Of a stretch of 64,000 nt of DNA, positions 17,252 to 25,660 are shown piece by piece. The number at the start of each line of letters is the position of its first letter. The stretch's first letter is position 1. Source of the stretch: Mycobacterium scrofulaceum (GTDB taxonomy: Bacteria; Actinomycetota; Actinomycetes; Mycobacteriales; Mycobacteriaceae); assembly GCF_002086735.1 (NCBI RefSeq), contig NZ_MVIJ01000024.1, forward strand, positions 1 to 64,000, written 5' to 3'. A model generated the notes under the pieces. The model was not told the origin of the DNA. It was given only the letters and a program-made list of their open reading frames with translations, and made no database searches. A program made the position numbers and the translations under genes.

Positions 17252-18259
17252 CTAGCCGGCGGGCCGGCTGCGGACATCGGGCGTCCGCGGCCGCGCCGCC
17301 TTGCGGGCGAGGTCACCGAACCTGACGCTGACACGCTGAAAACCCTTGACCCGCTCTGCTTTTGCCTTCTTGGTATAGGTCTTGCGGTCGGCCGGTGTGA
17401 GTTCCGCGTCATCGGTGAATGGAGTGAGCAGGGCCCGTGGGTAAAGCCGTTCCACCAGAACGACATTGATCTCGGCGCACAGGACTAGAGTGGACGAGAC
17501 CAGGAACAGGAACGCCAGCAATCCGAGCACCAGAGCGAAGACGCTGTTGGTGGCGCTGGCCGTTTTCACCGTGTGCCGGATGTATCCGGCGCCGCCCCAC
17601 TGCAGTATCTGCCAGATCACGGCCGCGGCAAGGGCTCCCGGCAGCACCTGGTGATAGGTGAGGTCACGCGCGGTCGTCACGCGGAAGGCGACCAGGCAGA
17701 TCAGCGCGTTGATCCCCACGGCGACCAGCGCGACGCCGACCTTCCCGAACAGGCCCAGCGCCCCGGTGGCCTGGCCGGCCGCGGACAGGGCGGTGGCGGC
17801 GAGGGCCGCGGAGCCGAGGACCAGCAGCAACATCAAGCTGCGCAAGCGAGAGCGGAGCGGGTCGGGACGATTGTTCCGCGGGACGGCCCACACCGAGTCC
17901 ATCGCGTTCTGCACCGCCTGGCCGACGCCCAGCCCGCCGTAGAGCGCGCCCCCGACGCCAACCACCACGGCGACGGTTCCCCCGCTGAGCCCCGCGGGTT
18001 GATGCAGCTGGTCACCGATGACCGGGAACTGGCTCAGCGTGCTGTGCAGCACCTGGTCCTGCAGGTCGGGGCGTCCCGCGAGGACGACACCGAGGCCCGT
18101 CGTCAACAGCAGCAGCAGCGGGAACAGAGATACGAACCCGTAGTAGGTGATCAGGGCCGACAGATAGCCGCCTTGGTCATCGAGGTATTTGTAGATCACG
18201 GCGATCACCACACCGGCGCCGCGGTTTCGTCGCTGCAACCTGTCCAGCCAACCGACCAT
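17252..18259 (-). CDS. YihY/virulence factor BrkB family inner-membrane protein
   Basis: A 335-residue polytopic membrane protein. It has the family's N-terminal pattern (MVGWLDRLQRRN, then YKYLDDQGGYLSALITYYGF) and about six hydrophobic segments, for example VSLFPLLLLLTTGLGVVLAG, TVAVVVGVGGALYGGL, SLMLLLVLGSAALAATAL and SVFALVLGLLAFLFLVSSTL. The cytoplasmic tail is basic. YihY/BrkB proteins were once called RNase BN in error; in mycobacteria the related YhjD has been linked to lipid or envelope transport. I started at MVGWLDR because the sequence before it in frame runs through the promoter of the divergent nitroreductase gene. Confidence 0.82.
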   Translation of the reverse strand: MVGWLDRLQRRNRGAGVVIAVIYKYLDDQGGYLSALITYYGFVSLFPLLLLLTTGLGVVLAGRPDLQDQVLHSTLSQFPVIGDQLHQPAGLSGGTVAVVVGVGGALYGGLGVGQAVQNAMDSVWAVPRNNRPDPLRSRLRSLMLLLVLGSAALAATALSAAGQATGALGLFGKVGVALVAVGINALICLVAFRVTTARDLTYHQVLPGALAAAVIWQILQWGGAGYIRHTVKTASATNSVFALVLGLLAFLFLVSSTLVLCAEINVVLVERLYPRALLTPFTDDAELTPADRKTYTKKAKAERVKGFQRVSVRFGDLARKAARPRTPDVRSRPAG

Positions 18260-18383
18260 CTCGTGCTCACTTCGTTGCTGCGGAAGTGGATGCCCCCCCG
18301 ACGGGCCTGGCAGGTAATACCCGGATCCGCCGTCGATCAATCGTCGGTCGCTGGCGACCGGATCGCCGTGCCAGGATGGGGCG

Positions 18384-18815
18384 ATGGGTGACGACGAGAT
18401 GCGTTCGGAGCGCGAATTCAACGAGGCCAACATCGAGGAGTTCCGCCGCAACGGGGGCGAGGTGGGTGGCCAGTTCGAGGGCTTCCCGCTGCTGCTGTTG
18501 ACCTCGACCGGCGCGCGCAGCGGTGCGCAGCGAGTCAACCCCGTCGCCTACTTCGATGTCGACGGCAGGATCTATATCGTCGGATCCGCCGCCGGCCGCG
18601 ACAAGAACCCAGCGTGGGTGCACAACATCCGCGCCAACCCGGCGGTGACTGTGGAGATCGGCTCCGACGCGCCCAAATCGGCGACCGTGCGCGAATTGCC
18701 GCGTGCGGAGCGGGATTCCATCTACCGGATCGTCGTGGAGCGGGCGCCGGGGTTCGGCGAATACCAGGAGCGTACCGACCGGGTCATCCCGGTCTTCGAG
18801 CTGGTTGCCGAATAA
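18384..18815 (+). CDS. Deazaflavin (F420)-dependent nitroreductase family protein
   Basis: A 143-residue protein of the Ddn/DUF385 family (split beta-barrel, F420-binding). Diagnostic stretches are FPLLLLTSTGARSG near residues 33-46, YIVGSAAGRDKNPAWVHNI and NPAVTVEIG. Family members use reduced F420H2 to reduce quinones or nitro compounds; Ddn activates pretomanid in M. tuberculosis. This copy lacks a recognisable membrane anchor and its natural substrate is unknown. It is divergent from the BrkB-type gene with about 120 bp between starts. Confidence 0.85.
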   Translation: MGDDEMRSEREFNEANIEEFRRNGGEVGGQFEGFPLLLLTSTGARSGAQRVNPVAYFDVDGRIYIVGSAAGRDKNPAWVHNIRANPAVTVEIGSDAPKSATVRELPRAERDSIYRIVVERAPGFGEYQERTDRVIPVFELVAE

Positions 18816-18845
18816 CAGCACCGCCGGCGGATCGCGTGTCGCAAA

Positions 18846-19136
18846 ATGACCGACATGAGAATTGCGGCGATGAAGCACCGGCTGCGGCGCTGGGCGTTCG
18901 GTGGGCTCGCTTTGACGGCATTGCCGGCGATCGCGATTTCGGCGCCCGCGGTCAGCCGTGCCGACCCCAATTGCGCTGAAGGCTTTGTGTGGAGCGTGGA
19001 CCTACATCAATGCGTTCCTTGGGTCCCCGCCGTGAACGGCCCGGGCGGACCCGGTGGACCTGGTGGACCCGGTGGACCTGGTGGTCCGGGTGGACCTGGC
19101 GGTCCGGGTGGCCCGGGTGGCCCCGGTCCACGATAG
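18846..19136 (+). CDS. Small secreted protein with a Gly-Pro-Gly tandem tail
   Basis: A 96-residue protein. A basic start and hydrophobic core (WAFGGLALTALPAIAISAPA) ending in VSRA-DPN make a clear Sec signal peptide. The mature part begins DPNCAEGFVWSVDLHQCVPW, with two cysteines probably forming a disulfide. It ends in a repeated Gly-Gly-Pro tract of about ten triplets encoded by near-identical codons (19041-19130). The opening C-x-x-G-F-V-W-x(6)-C pattern recurs in small mycobacterial exported proteins. Internal ATGs at 18855 and 18870 are alternative starts. Function unknown; presumably cell wall or secreted. Confidence 0.68.
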   Translation: MTDMRIAAMKHRLRRWAFGGLALTALPAIAISAPAVSRADPNCAEGFVWSVDLHQCVPWVPAVNGPGGPGGPGGPGGPGGPGGPGGPGGPGGPGPR

Positions 19137-19248
19137 GCGGGCTACCGGACATCTCGCGGCGACCTGTCGCCGAACACTCGGGAACCAATCGACCCCCACG
19201 GTCGTTATACTGGCTAAGTATCGCTTCACTCCGAGGGGGAACAGGCGC

Positions 19249-20181
19249 ATGCCACGCACAGATAACGACACCTGGGATCTGGCCACCAGCGTGGGCGCGA
19301 CGGCCACAATGGTCGCCGCGGCCCGAGCGATCGCTACCAAGAGCGACGACCCACTGATCGAGGACCGGTTCGCCGAACCGCTGGTTCGCGCCGTCGGGGT
19401 GGACTTCTTCACCCGGTGGGTTGACGGCGACCTTGCCGCCGCCGACGTCGACGACCACGAATCCGGCTGGAAACTCGAGCACATGCCGGCGGCGATGGCC
19501 GCCCGGACCCGGTTCTTCGACGCCTTCTTCGAGGACGCCGCGCGTGCCGGCGTCCGTCAGGCCGTAATCCTGGCGTCCGGCCTTGACGCGCGCGCCTACC
19601 GGCTGGAATGGCCCGCCGGTATGACAGTGTTCGAAATCGATCAGCCGGAGGTGATCGAGTTCAAGACCACCACCCTGGCGAAGCTAGGCGCCGCCCCGCG
19701 GGCGGACTTGCGAACCGTCGCGATCGATTTGCGGCGCGACTGGCCGAAAGCATTGGTGGATAACGGATTTGACCGGAGCCGCCCAACCGCGTGGATCGCC
19801 GAAGGCCTCTTCGGGTACCTGCCGCCCGAAGCGCAGGACCGCTTGCTGGACAACATCTCCGCGTTGAGCGCCGAGGGCAGCAGGCTTGCCGTCGAAGCCA
19901 TCCCGGACCGGCCCCAGCAGGACGTCGAGAAGGCGCGGGAAATGATGCGCAGGGCTACCGCGAAGTGGCGCGACCACGGCTTCGAGCTGGATTGGGAGGA
20001 ACTGGGTTTCGAGGGCGATCGCAACGACGTCGCCGAGTACCTGAAGAACCTGGGCTGGCAGACAGTCGGCACCCAGATGAGCGAGCTACTCGCCGACGGC
20101 GGCCTTGCGGCCATTCCGCAGACCAACGACTCGGTCTCCGTCGCCGACACCGTCTACTACACCTCGACCCTGGGCAAATGA
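19249..20181 (+). CDS. SAM-dependent methyltransferase, TIGR00027 family
   Basis: A 310-residue protein of the mycobacterial leucine-carboxyl-methyltransferase-like family (the many Rv0281-type paralogues). It opens with TWDLATSVGATATMVAAARA, followed by DPLIEDRFAEPLVRAVG, AARTRFFDAFF, the SAM-binding loop ILASGLDARAYRL, the acidic motif VFEIDQPEVIEFK and WIAEGLFGYLPPEAQDRLL. The start follows CGAGGGGGAACAGGCGC, a good ribosome site. In-frame codons upstream overlap the secreted Gly-Pro gene and are not used. The acceptor substrates of this family are largely unknown; O-methylation of lipids is often suggested. Its stop overlaps the next methyltransferase start by 4 bases. Confidence 0.88.
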   Translation: MPRTDNDTWDLATSVGATATMVAAARAIATKSDDPLIEDRFAEPLVRAVGVDFFTRWVDGDLAAADVDDHESGWKLEHMPAAMAARTRFFDAFFEDAARAGVRQAVILASGLDARAYRLEWPAGMTVFEIDQPEVIEFKTTTLAKLGAAPRADLRTVAIDLRRDWPKALVDNGFDRSRPTAWIAEGLFGYLPPEAQDRLLDNISALSAEGSRLAVEAIPDRPQQDVEKAREMMRRATAKWRDHGFELDWEELGFEGDRNDVAEYLKNLGWQTVGTQMSELLADGGLAAIPQTNDSVSVADTVYYTSTLGK

Positions 20182-20813
20182 CAGCACCGAGTCGCCGCGG
20201 ACTCAACGACGCGGTCACGCGGATGTGGAGCCTGCTGGCCCCGGCCTACGATTTGCCGTTCCTGCAGCAGTGGGTTTACCGTCCGCCGCACGACGAGGTG
20301 ATTGCACAGCTGCTCGCTCACCGAGCCCGCAAGATTGCTGACATCGCTTGCGGTACGGGCATTCTGAGCGACCGGATCGCCCGCGAGCTGCGGCCCGACG
20401 AGATCTACGGGGTCGACATGTCCGAGGGCATGCTCGCCCAGGCGCGGGCCAGAACCGACCGGGTGCGGTGGCTGCGCGGGCCCGCCGAGCAACTGCCATT
20501 CGACGACGGCGCGCTCGACGCCGTGGTGACCACCTCGGCGTTCCACTTCTTCGACCAGCCGGCCGCGTTGCGCGAATTCCACCGGGTACTGGCGCCGGGC
20601 GGACTGGTGGCCGTCGCGGCGCTCAGCGCTCGGCAGCCGTTGCTGCAAGCCCCCTCCGCCAATCGGTGGAAGCCACAACACAATGCTTCACCGGCGGAAA
20701 TGCGCGGCATGTTCGAGGAGGCCGGGCTAATCATCAGCGATCAGCACCGCATTCCCCGGCCGGTCTGGACTCGGGTCATCTCCGACCTGATCACGGTCGG
20801 CACCAAGAGCTGA
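20178..20813 (+). CDS. Class I SAM-dependent methyltransferase (UbiE/Methyltransf_11-like)
   Basis: A 211-residue Rossmann-fold methyltransferase. Motif I is KIADIACGTGILSDRIA (about residues 52-68), followed by the acidic strand end IYGVDMSEGML, motif ALDAVVTTSAFHFF and motif III FHRVLAPGGLVAVAAL. The ATG overlaps the stop of the preceding methyltransferase gene (ATGA), so the two are translationally coupled and probably act in one pathway. The substrate is unknown; the C-terminal third is short, as in small-molecule or lipid methyltransferases. Confidence 0.85.
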   Translation: MTAPSRRGLNDAVTRMWSLLAPAYDLPFLQQWVYRPPHDEVIAQLLAHRARKIADIACGTGILSDRIARELRPDEIYGVDMSEGMLAQARARTDRVRWLRGPAEQLPFDDGALDAVVTTSAFHFFDQPAALREFHRVLAPGGLVAVAALSARQPLLQAPSANRWKPQHNASPAEMRGMFEEAGLIISDQHRIPRPVWTRVISDLITVGTKS

Positions 20814-20820
20814 TCGACCC

Positions 20821-21180
20821 TCAGGCGGCAAATTCCCTGACGACCGATGGAGCAGGCCGCGAGAAGTCCTCGTGGCGGCCCGCATACACCACGCGGGTGG
20901 GCCGGTAAGCGGGGACCGTGCGGGCGACGGCGACTGCGCGTTGGCGAGGCAGACGCTCCTGCCCACATTCAACGGTCCGTTCGATGAAGTCGGAGGCGAT
21001 CCACCCGGCGCCGAACAACGCCAACGCGACACCGAACTGAAGCGGCGAGCCGGCGGACAGCGCGACCAAAGCGCAGATCCCCGAAACCACCGCGACGACC
21101 AGGGTGACCGCGTGCAGGACGGCCAGGCGAGGGTCACGCGCCGGCACCGGGATTGCCGGCCTGAAGTCAGGCTTGGTCAT
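20821..21180 (-). CDS. Small membrane protein, two predicted transmembrane segments
   Basis: A 119-residue protein with two hydrophobic helices (about 21-43, VLHAVTLVVAVVSGICALVAL, and 46-64, PLQFGVALALFGAGWIAS) and a basic C-terminal cytoplasmic tail. The ATG has a full AAAGGAGG ribosome site 7 bases upstream. No catalytic motif is visible. It resembles mycobacterial conserved hypothetical membrane proteins. It is convergent with the methyltransferase pair (7-bp gap). Function unknown. Confidence 0.7.
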   Translation of the reverse strand: MTKPDFRPAIPVPARDPRLAVLHAVTLVVAVVSGICALVALSAGSPLQFGVALALFGAGWIASDFIERTVECGQERLPRQRAVAVARTVPAYRPTRVVYAGRHEDFSRPAPSVVREFAA

Positions 21181-21385
21181 GGGACAACCTCCTTTGCCGG
21201 TGCGAAACCCGGCCGTGACCTTGATGTTTCGCTATCGAGACAATGCAAACGAGGGGCCATACGGCATCTATGACATGGCGTAGGGCCCCAACGAGAAGGC
21301 CGAAGGTCCCAACAGGGCGCCGCCCCCGCCGTTGCCGCCGTGGCTGCAGAACGATCGGGTGATCGGATCACCCTGGGCCGCAACA

Positions 21386-21427
21386 GCACAACGCCCGCCT
21401 CGCCGAGCGGCGAAGCGGGCGTTGTGC
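21386..21427 (-). terminator. Strong hairpin terminator after the Gly-Pro-rich secreted gene
   Basis: Perfect 13-bp arms GCACAACGCCCGC (21386-21398) and GCGGGCGTTGTGC (21415-21427) enclose a further 5-bp stem TCGCC/GGCGA with a GAGC loop and only one mismatch. It starts 10 bases after the stop of the minus-strand gene at 21438. There is no long T-run, as is usual for mycobacterial intrinsic terminators. The 257 bases between this gene pair hold no other convincing gene. Confidence 0.75.
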
Positions 21428-21437
21428 TTACCGGTCT

Positions 21438-22076
21438 TTACAGCGGAATCCAGACTCCGAAGAACCAAAAGCCCCACTGGTTGAAGCCGGGGTTCCACAC
21501 AGGAGTCTCCTGGTAGCCGTAGTAATTGATCGGGCCGTAGCCCCATTGCCCACCGGGCGGGGGGAGCGGCCTGTCCCACGCGGGGCGCGGTGGTTCACCG
21601 GGCCCCCACGGGCCCGGCCCGTCGCCCCACGGCGCGCCCCGGAAGTAGCCGCGCTGGGGGTCTCCGTGCCACGGACCACCGGGACCGCCCGGCCCGCCCG
21701 GGTGATCGGGTCCACCAGGTCCGCCGGGTCCGCCCGGAGGTCCGCCCGGGTGATTGGGGCCGCCGGGTCCGCCCGGCCCACCGGGTCCGCCGGGAGGTCC
21801 GCCCGGCCCGCCGGGTCCACCGGGGGGTCCGCCCGGCCCGCCGGGTCCGCCCGGCCCGCCGGGGCCACCGGGTCCGCCGGGCCCACCGGGACCGCCCGGG
21901 TCACCGGGCGCGTTCGGCGGATGGATGCCGCCCGGCGCTGGTCCACCATGATTGCCGGCCGGCCCAGGCGGCGGCGCTCCGGGAGCCGCATTGGCCGCAC
22001 CGGTGCCCACACCCAGGGCGGCGGCGCTCAGAGCGCCGGCAATGGTTATCCCCCCGAGAAATTGCTTAAGTTTCAT
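21438..22076 (-). CDS. Secreted Gly-Gly-Pro (collagen-like) repeat protein
   Basis: A 212-residue exported protein. The signal peptide is MKLKQFLGGITIAGALSAAA through GAANA-A. The mature part is Gly/Pro from residue 31. A long block of G-G-P and G-P-P triplets (about residues 58-136) is broken by His-containing spacers (PNHP, PDHP). After that comes an aromatic C-terminus rich in Trp, Tyr and Phe (WGYGPINYYGYQETPVW and GFWFFGVWIPL). The triplets match the Gly-X-Y register of collagen-like proteins, but X is mostly Gly, so a true triple helix is uncertain. The start has GGTGAAGG just upstream. It is a longer cousin of the Gly-Pro tail protein 2.3 kb away. It may be envelope-associated; its role is unknown. 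Confidence 0.72.
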   Translation of the reverse strand: MKLKQFLGGITIAGALSAAALGVGTGAANAAPGAPPPGPAGNHGGPAPGGIHPPNAPGDPGGPGGPGGPGGPGGPGGPGGPGGPPGGPGGPGGPPGGPGGPGGPGGPNHPGGPPGGPGGPGGPDHPGGPGGPGGPWHGDPQRGYFRGAPWGDGPGPWGPGEPPRPAWDRPLPPPGGQWGYGPINYYGYQETPVWNPGFNQWGFWFFGVWIPL

Positions 22077-22407
22077 AGTCCTTCACCTGTCTAGCTACGA
22101 AGTGAATTCCTCCGAATCCCCCTGACACAGACCGACCCTAGATAGCTTCTCTATGCAACTGCTGTGCGTGGACCAAGCGCAACTTCTGGGCCAACGCCGA
22201 CGCGGGGTTGACGTGGCCGAAGGCGGGCGGCCGGCGCGGGTATCCGCGAGATATAAGCCATTGCGATCTGCGTCGGCGTGTCGTCGCGAGCGTTTACGTG
22301 TCGTGAACCGGCGGGCGAACCTGACGCGGCCCAGATGACCAGGCGAGGCAAACAGGGGCCCCCGGCCGCTTTGGCAAGGCTATGTTTCCTAGTCGGGCGC
22401 GTTTCTG
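22077..22407. other. 331-bp divergent intergenic region, no gene seen
   Basis: Lies between the divergent starts of the Gly-Gly-Pro secreted gene and the VIT-type transporter gene. No frame on either strand has a start, ribosome site and coding character. It must hold both promoters. AT-richer spots occur near 22136-22150 and 22250-22260, but I could not assign -35/-10 pairs with confidence. Confidence 0.5.
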
Positions 22408-23145
22408 ATGTATATCGTTGCCGCCGTGTCGAGTCGGTCGCATCCGCATCCGTCCGAGCCGCATGTGGGCTCGGTGTCGTCCAAATTGAACTGGCTGCGC
22501 GCCGGCGTCCTGGGCGCGAACGACGGAATCGTGTCCACGGCGGGCATTGTCGTGGGCGTTGCGGCCGCGACGGTCGAGCGCGCCCCGGTGCTGACCGCCG
22601 GCACCGCCGGACTGGTCGCCGGAGCGGTGTCGATGGCACTGGGCGAATACGTCTCGGTCAGCACACAACGTGACACCGAGAAGGCGCTGCTACACAAGGA
22701 ACGCCAAGAACTGCGTGACGATCCGGCCGCCGAGCTGGACGAGCTCGCCGCACTCTACGAAGGCAAGGGCCTCAGCGCCGCGACCGCCCGCACCGTCGCC
22801 GAAGAACTCACCGACCACAATCCGCTCCTCGCCCACGCCGAGGTCGAACTCGGCATCAACCCCGACGAGCTCACCAACCCGTGGCAGGCGGCGTCGTCTT
22901 CGGCGCTGTCGTTCGCGGTCGGCGCGCTGTTGCCGTTGATCGCCATCCTGCTGCCGCCCGCGGCGTGGCGGATCCCGGTCACGGTGGCGGCGGTGCTCGT
23001 CGCGCTGGTGATCACCGGGGCGGTGTCGGCCGGTTTGGGCGGGGCGCCCAAGGGTCGCGCGGTCCTGCGCAACGTCATCGGGGGCGGTCTCGCGCTGTCG
23101 ATCACCTACGTGATCGGCCACCTGGTGGGTACGGCGATCGGTTAG
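22408..23145 (+). CDS. VIT1/CCC1-family transporter (iron/manganese)
   Basis: A 245-residue membrane protein of the VIT1/CCC1 family. The first helix region NWLRAGVLGANDGIVSTAGI, with its conserved ANDG(I/L)VST motif, and the second helix GAVSMALGEYVSVSTQRDTE are diagnostic. A cytoplasmic helical metal-binding segment follows (ALLHKERQELRDDPAAELDEL), and three C-terminal helices end in GLALSITYVIGHLVGTAIG. The family exports Fe2+ or Mn2+ from the cytosol (or into vacuoles in yeast and plants), driven by protons. The start is uncertain: a GTG 18 bases downstream (GTGTCGAGTCGG) is equally possible. Confidence 0.85.
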   Translation: MYIVAAVSSRSHPHPSEPHVGSVSSKLNWLRAGVLGANDGIVSTAGIVVGVAAATVERAPVLTAGTAGLVAGAVSMALGEYVSVSTQRDTEKALLHKERQELRDDPAAELDELAALYEGKGLSAATARTVAEELTDHNPLLAHAEVELGINPDELTNPWQAASSSALSFAVGALLPLIAILLPPAAWRIPVTVAAVLVALVITGAVSAGLGGAPKGRAVLRNVIGGGLALSITYVIGHLVGTAIG

Positions 23146-23259
23146 CTCGCTCGACCGGAGGATGGGACGGGCGGTCCGTTGAGACTGGAACGCAAACCGT
23201 AATATCTACTGTTGCCATCCTCAGACGAGGGATTCCATCTCCGGGCGGAGCGTCGCGCA

Positions 23260-24105
23260 TTGACCGAAACGAATTTCGTGCCGGATGACGTTGATTCAGC
23301 GGCCCAGGCGCCGTACTTCCTGCGCGACGAAAGCCGTTTCCTGCCAAACCCGATCGCCCGCGGTGGGTGGGGGCCGTCGCTCAGCGGGCACGTGGTCGGC
23401 GGACTGCTGGGCTGGGCGGTCGAAAGCGCGGTCGACGACGCGGACCTGCAACCCGCGCGGCTGACCGTCGACCTTCCCGCGCCGGTCGCGCTGGAACCCA
23501 TCGAGGTCCACACCACCGTGCACCACGACCGTCGGCGGCTGCGGCTGGTCGAGGCCGTCCTCACCCAGCGTGGCGCCCCGGTCGCGCGGGGGAGTGCGCT
23601 GTTCCTGCGGCGAGGGGCCCAGCCGGAAGGGCAGGTGTGGTCGCCAGACCTGCAGCTGCCTCCGTTGCCCACCGAGGACGGCGCTCAACCAACGCTCTTC
23701 ATGCGCACCTACGGCTGGGGCACCGAACTGCAGAATCGCGACCCCGACTGGGCCGACACCTCCGGACCGAAATATACCTGGCTGCACGAGACGCGCTCGC
23801 TCATCGACGGGGAGCCCCTCAGCGCCTTCACCCGCGCGGCCATGGCCGCCGATATCACGGCCTCCCTTGCCAATTGGGGAACCAACGGCCTGCAGTTCAT
23901 CAATGCCGACTACACGCTCACGCTGAGCCGGCTGCCGGAAGGGCCCCACATCGGGATGGCCTCCCTGACGCACTACAGCCATGACGGGGTGGCCACCGGA
24001 TCGGCCGTGCTCGCCGACCGCACGGGCCCCATCGGCAGCGGTGTGTCGGTTGCCATCGCGCACTCCGGATTCCGCCCGACGCTGGTCAATCCGGCCACTG
24101 AATGA
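23260..24105 (+). CDS. Acyl-CoA thioesterase family protein (double hotdog)
   Basis: About 281 residues with two tandem hotdog-like halves. RGGWGPSLSGHVVGGLLGWA fits the central helix of the first, followed by PARLTVDLPAPVALEPIEV and RRLRLVEAVLTQRGAPVARG. The second half has TASLANWGTNGLQFINADYT and TGSAVLADRTGPIGSG. This matches the TesB-like thioesterase family found in mycobacteria. The start is uncertain: I took the TTG preceded by GGGCGGAGC. Another in-frame TTG at 23212 sits just after a TAATAT -10 element (23200-23205). The gene overlaps the acyl-CoA ligase by 4 bases, so the pair may make and release acyl-CoA in one pathway. Confidence 0.75.
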   Translation: MTETNFVPDDVDSAAQAPYFLRDESRFLPNPIARGGWGPSLSGHVVGGLLGWAVESAVDDADLQPARLTVDLPAPVALEPIEVHTTVHHDRRRLRLVEAVLTQRGAPVARGSALFLRRGAQPEGQVWSPDLQLPPLPTEDGAQPTLFMRTYGWGTELQNRDPDWADTSGPKYTWLHETRSLIDGEPLSAFTRAAMAADITASLANWGTNGLQFINADYTLTLSRLPEGPHIGMASLTHYSHDGVATGSAVLADRTGPIGSGVSVAIAHSGFRPTLVNPATE

Positions 24106-25652
24106 CCAGCGGAGGCGACGTCACCTTCTGGGCGTTGATCGCCCGCGCGGCCCAGGCGGCCGCGCCGCGGCCGCTGCTCGCCGACGACAAGGGGCGCAGC
24201 CTGACCGCCCGGCAGTTCCACGACACCGCCTGCGCAACGGCCGCCGCGTTCGCCGAACGCGGGGTGCGCGCGGGTACCGTCGTGTCCTGGCAGCTACCGA
24301 CCACGCTCGAAACCGTGGTCGTCATGGCGGCGCTGGCCCGGCTCGGGGCCGTGCAGAACCCAATCATCCCGATTCTGCGGGAACACGAGGTCGGCTTCAT
24401 CACCGAGCAGCTGTCCTCGGAATACCTTGTGGCGCCCGAGGTTTGGCGCGGATTCGAGCACGGCGAGCTGGCCCGGGCGCTGGCCGCGGCCGGGGGCTTC
24501 GAGGTGATCACCGTCGACTTGGCGACCCCGCCGTCGGGCGGCGAGCTTCGGTTGCCCCGCGCCCGCACCGACGGTCTCGCCCCGCCGCCGCATTCCGCCC
24601 ACGACCCGCGCTGGATCTACTACTCGTCGGGAACGACCGCGGCGCCCAAAGGGATCCGCCACACCGACGCGTCGGTGATCGCCGGCGCGACGGGTCTGGT
24701 CGGCGCGGTCGGCATCACCGGCGACGACGTCGATCCCATCGCCTTTCCGGTCGCGCACATCGGCGGGGCGGTCATGCTGGCCGCCGCGCTGCAGACCGGC
24801 ATGCGGTTGGCGCTGTTCGAGGTGTTCGACCCGGCGACGACGCCGTATGCCATCGCGGCGCACAACCCCACGTTCCTCGGCACGGCGACCCCGTTTTTCG
24901 TCGGCTTCCTCGAGGCCCAGCGAGCCCACGGCGAGCGGCCGCTGTTCCCCTTCCTGCGCGGCTGCCTGGCCGGCGGCGCGCCGATCACCGCCGAACTGGG
25001 CCGCCACATCCGCGAAGCCTTCGGCCTGCCCGGCATCGCCAACGCCTGGGGGCTCACCGAATTTCCCGTCGCGGCATCGCCGACGCTCACCGCCGCGCCC
25101 GAGTCGCTCGACCACACCGTCGGCGCGCCGACGCCGGGCGTCAGCGTCCGGGTGGTCGGGGGCGACGAAGCCGACCTGCCCGCCGGGCAGGAAGGTGAGT
25201 TGCGGCTCAAGGGACCGCAATGCTTTCTCGGCTACGCGGACGCCGCGCTTGACGCCGACGCGTTCGACGAGGACGGCTGGCTCCGCACCGGCGATCTCGG
25301 GCTCGTCGACGGGGACGGCAACGTTCGCGTGACCGGTCGCATCAAGGATGCGATCATCCGCAACGCCGAGAACGTGTCCGCTCTGGAAGTCGAGAATGTG
25401 CTGGCCACCCACCCCGCGGTCGCCGACGTCGCGGTCATCGGCGTGCCCGACCCGCGCACCGGCGAGCGCGTATGCGCGGTGGTGGTGCCCGCGCCGGCCG
25501 GCGACGTGTCACTGGAATCGCTGGTGCAGCATTGCCATTCGCGCGGCCTGAGCCGCTACAAACATCCCGAACGACTGGTGATCGTCGACGTGCTGCCGCG
25601 CAACCAATTCGGCAAGGTGGTCAAGAAGGACCTCCGCGAGGCCTTCGGCTGA
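24102..25652 (+). CDS. AMP-forming acyl-CoA synthetase (FadD-like)
   Basis: A 516-residue ANL-superfamily enzyme. The P-loop-like motif YYSSGTTAAPKGIRHTD is near residues 172-188. NAWGLTEFPV (about 312-321) corresponds to the adenylate-binding YGxTE motif. The hinge region is DGWLRTGDLGLVDGDGNVRV, then GRIKDAIIRNAENVS. The C-terminal NQFGKVVKKDL carries the catalytic lysine. It would activate a carboxylic acid to acyl-AMP and then acyl-CoA. Chain length cannot be read from sequence; overall it resembles the cyclohexanecarboxylate/short-chain ligase subgroup more than long-chain FadDs. It is translationally coupled to the upstream thioesterase. Confidence 0.87.
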   Translation: MTSGGDVTFWALIARAAQAAAPRPLLADDKGRSLTARQFHDTACATAAAFAERGVRAGTVVSWQLPTTLETVVVMAALARLGAVQNPIIPILREHEVGFITEQLSSEYLVAPEVWRGFEHGELARALAAAGGFEVITVDLATPPSGGELRLPRARTDGLAPPPHSAHDPRWIYYSSGTTAAPKGIRHTDASVIAGATGLVGAVGITGDDVDPIAFPVAHIGGAVMLAAALQTGMRLALFEVFDPATTPYAIAAHNPTFLGTATPFFVGFLEAQRAHGERPLFPFLRGCLAGGAPITAELGRHIREAFGLPGIANAWGLTEFPVAASPTLTAAPESLDHTVGAPTPGVSVRVVGGDEADLPAGQEGELRLKGPQCFLGYADAALDADAFDEDGWLRTGDLGLVDGDGNVRVTGRIKDAIIRNAENVSALEVENVLATHPAVADVAVIGVPDPRTGERVCAVVVPAPAGDVSLESLVQHCHSRGLSRYKHPERLVIVDVLPRNQFGKVVKKDLREAFG

Positions 25653-25660
25653 AGCCCGGG

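Noticed and set aside
21268..21385. Minus-strand peptide ending GGALLGPSAFSLGPYAMS after the terminator
   Set aside because: It looks protein-like but has no start codon in frame after the hairpin at 21386-21427, and the frame runs through that hairpin. It may be a gene relic but cannot be supported.
21690..21910. Tandem short DNA repeats that could suggest a CRISPR array
   Set aside because: The repeats are 9-12 bp codon repeats of Gly-Gly-Pro inside a secreted protein, with no unique spacers.
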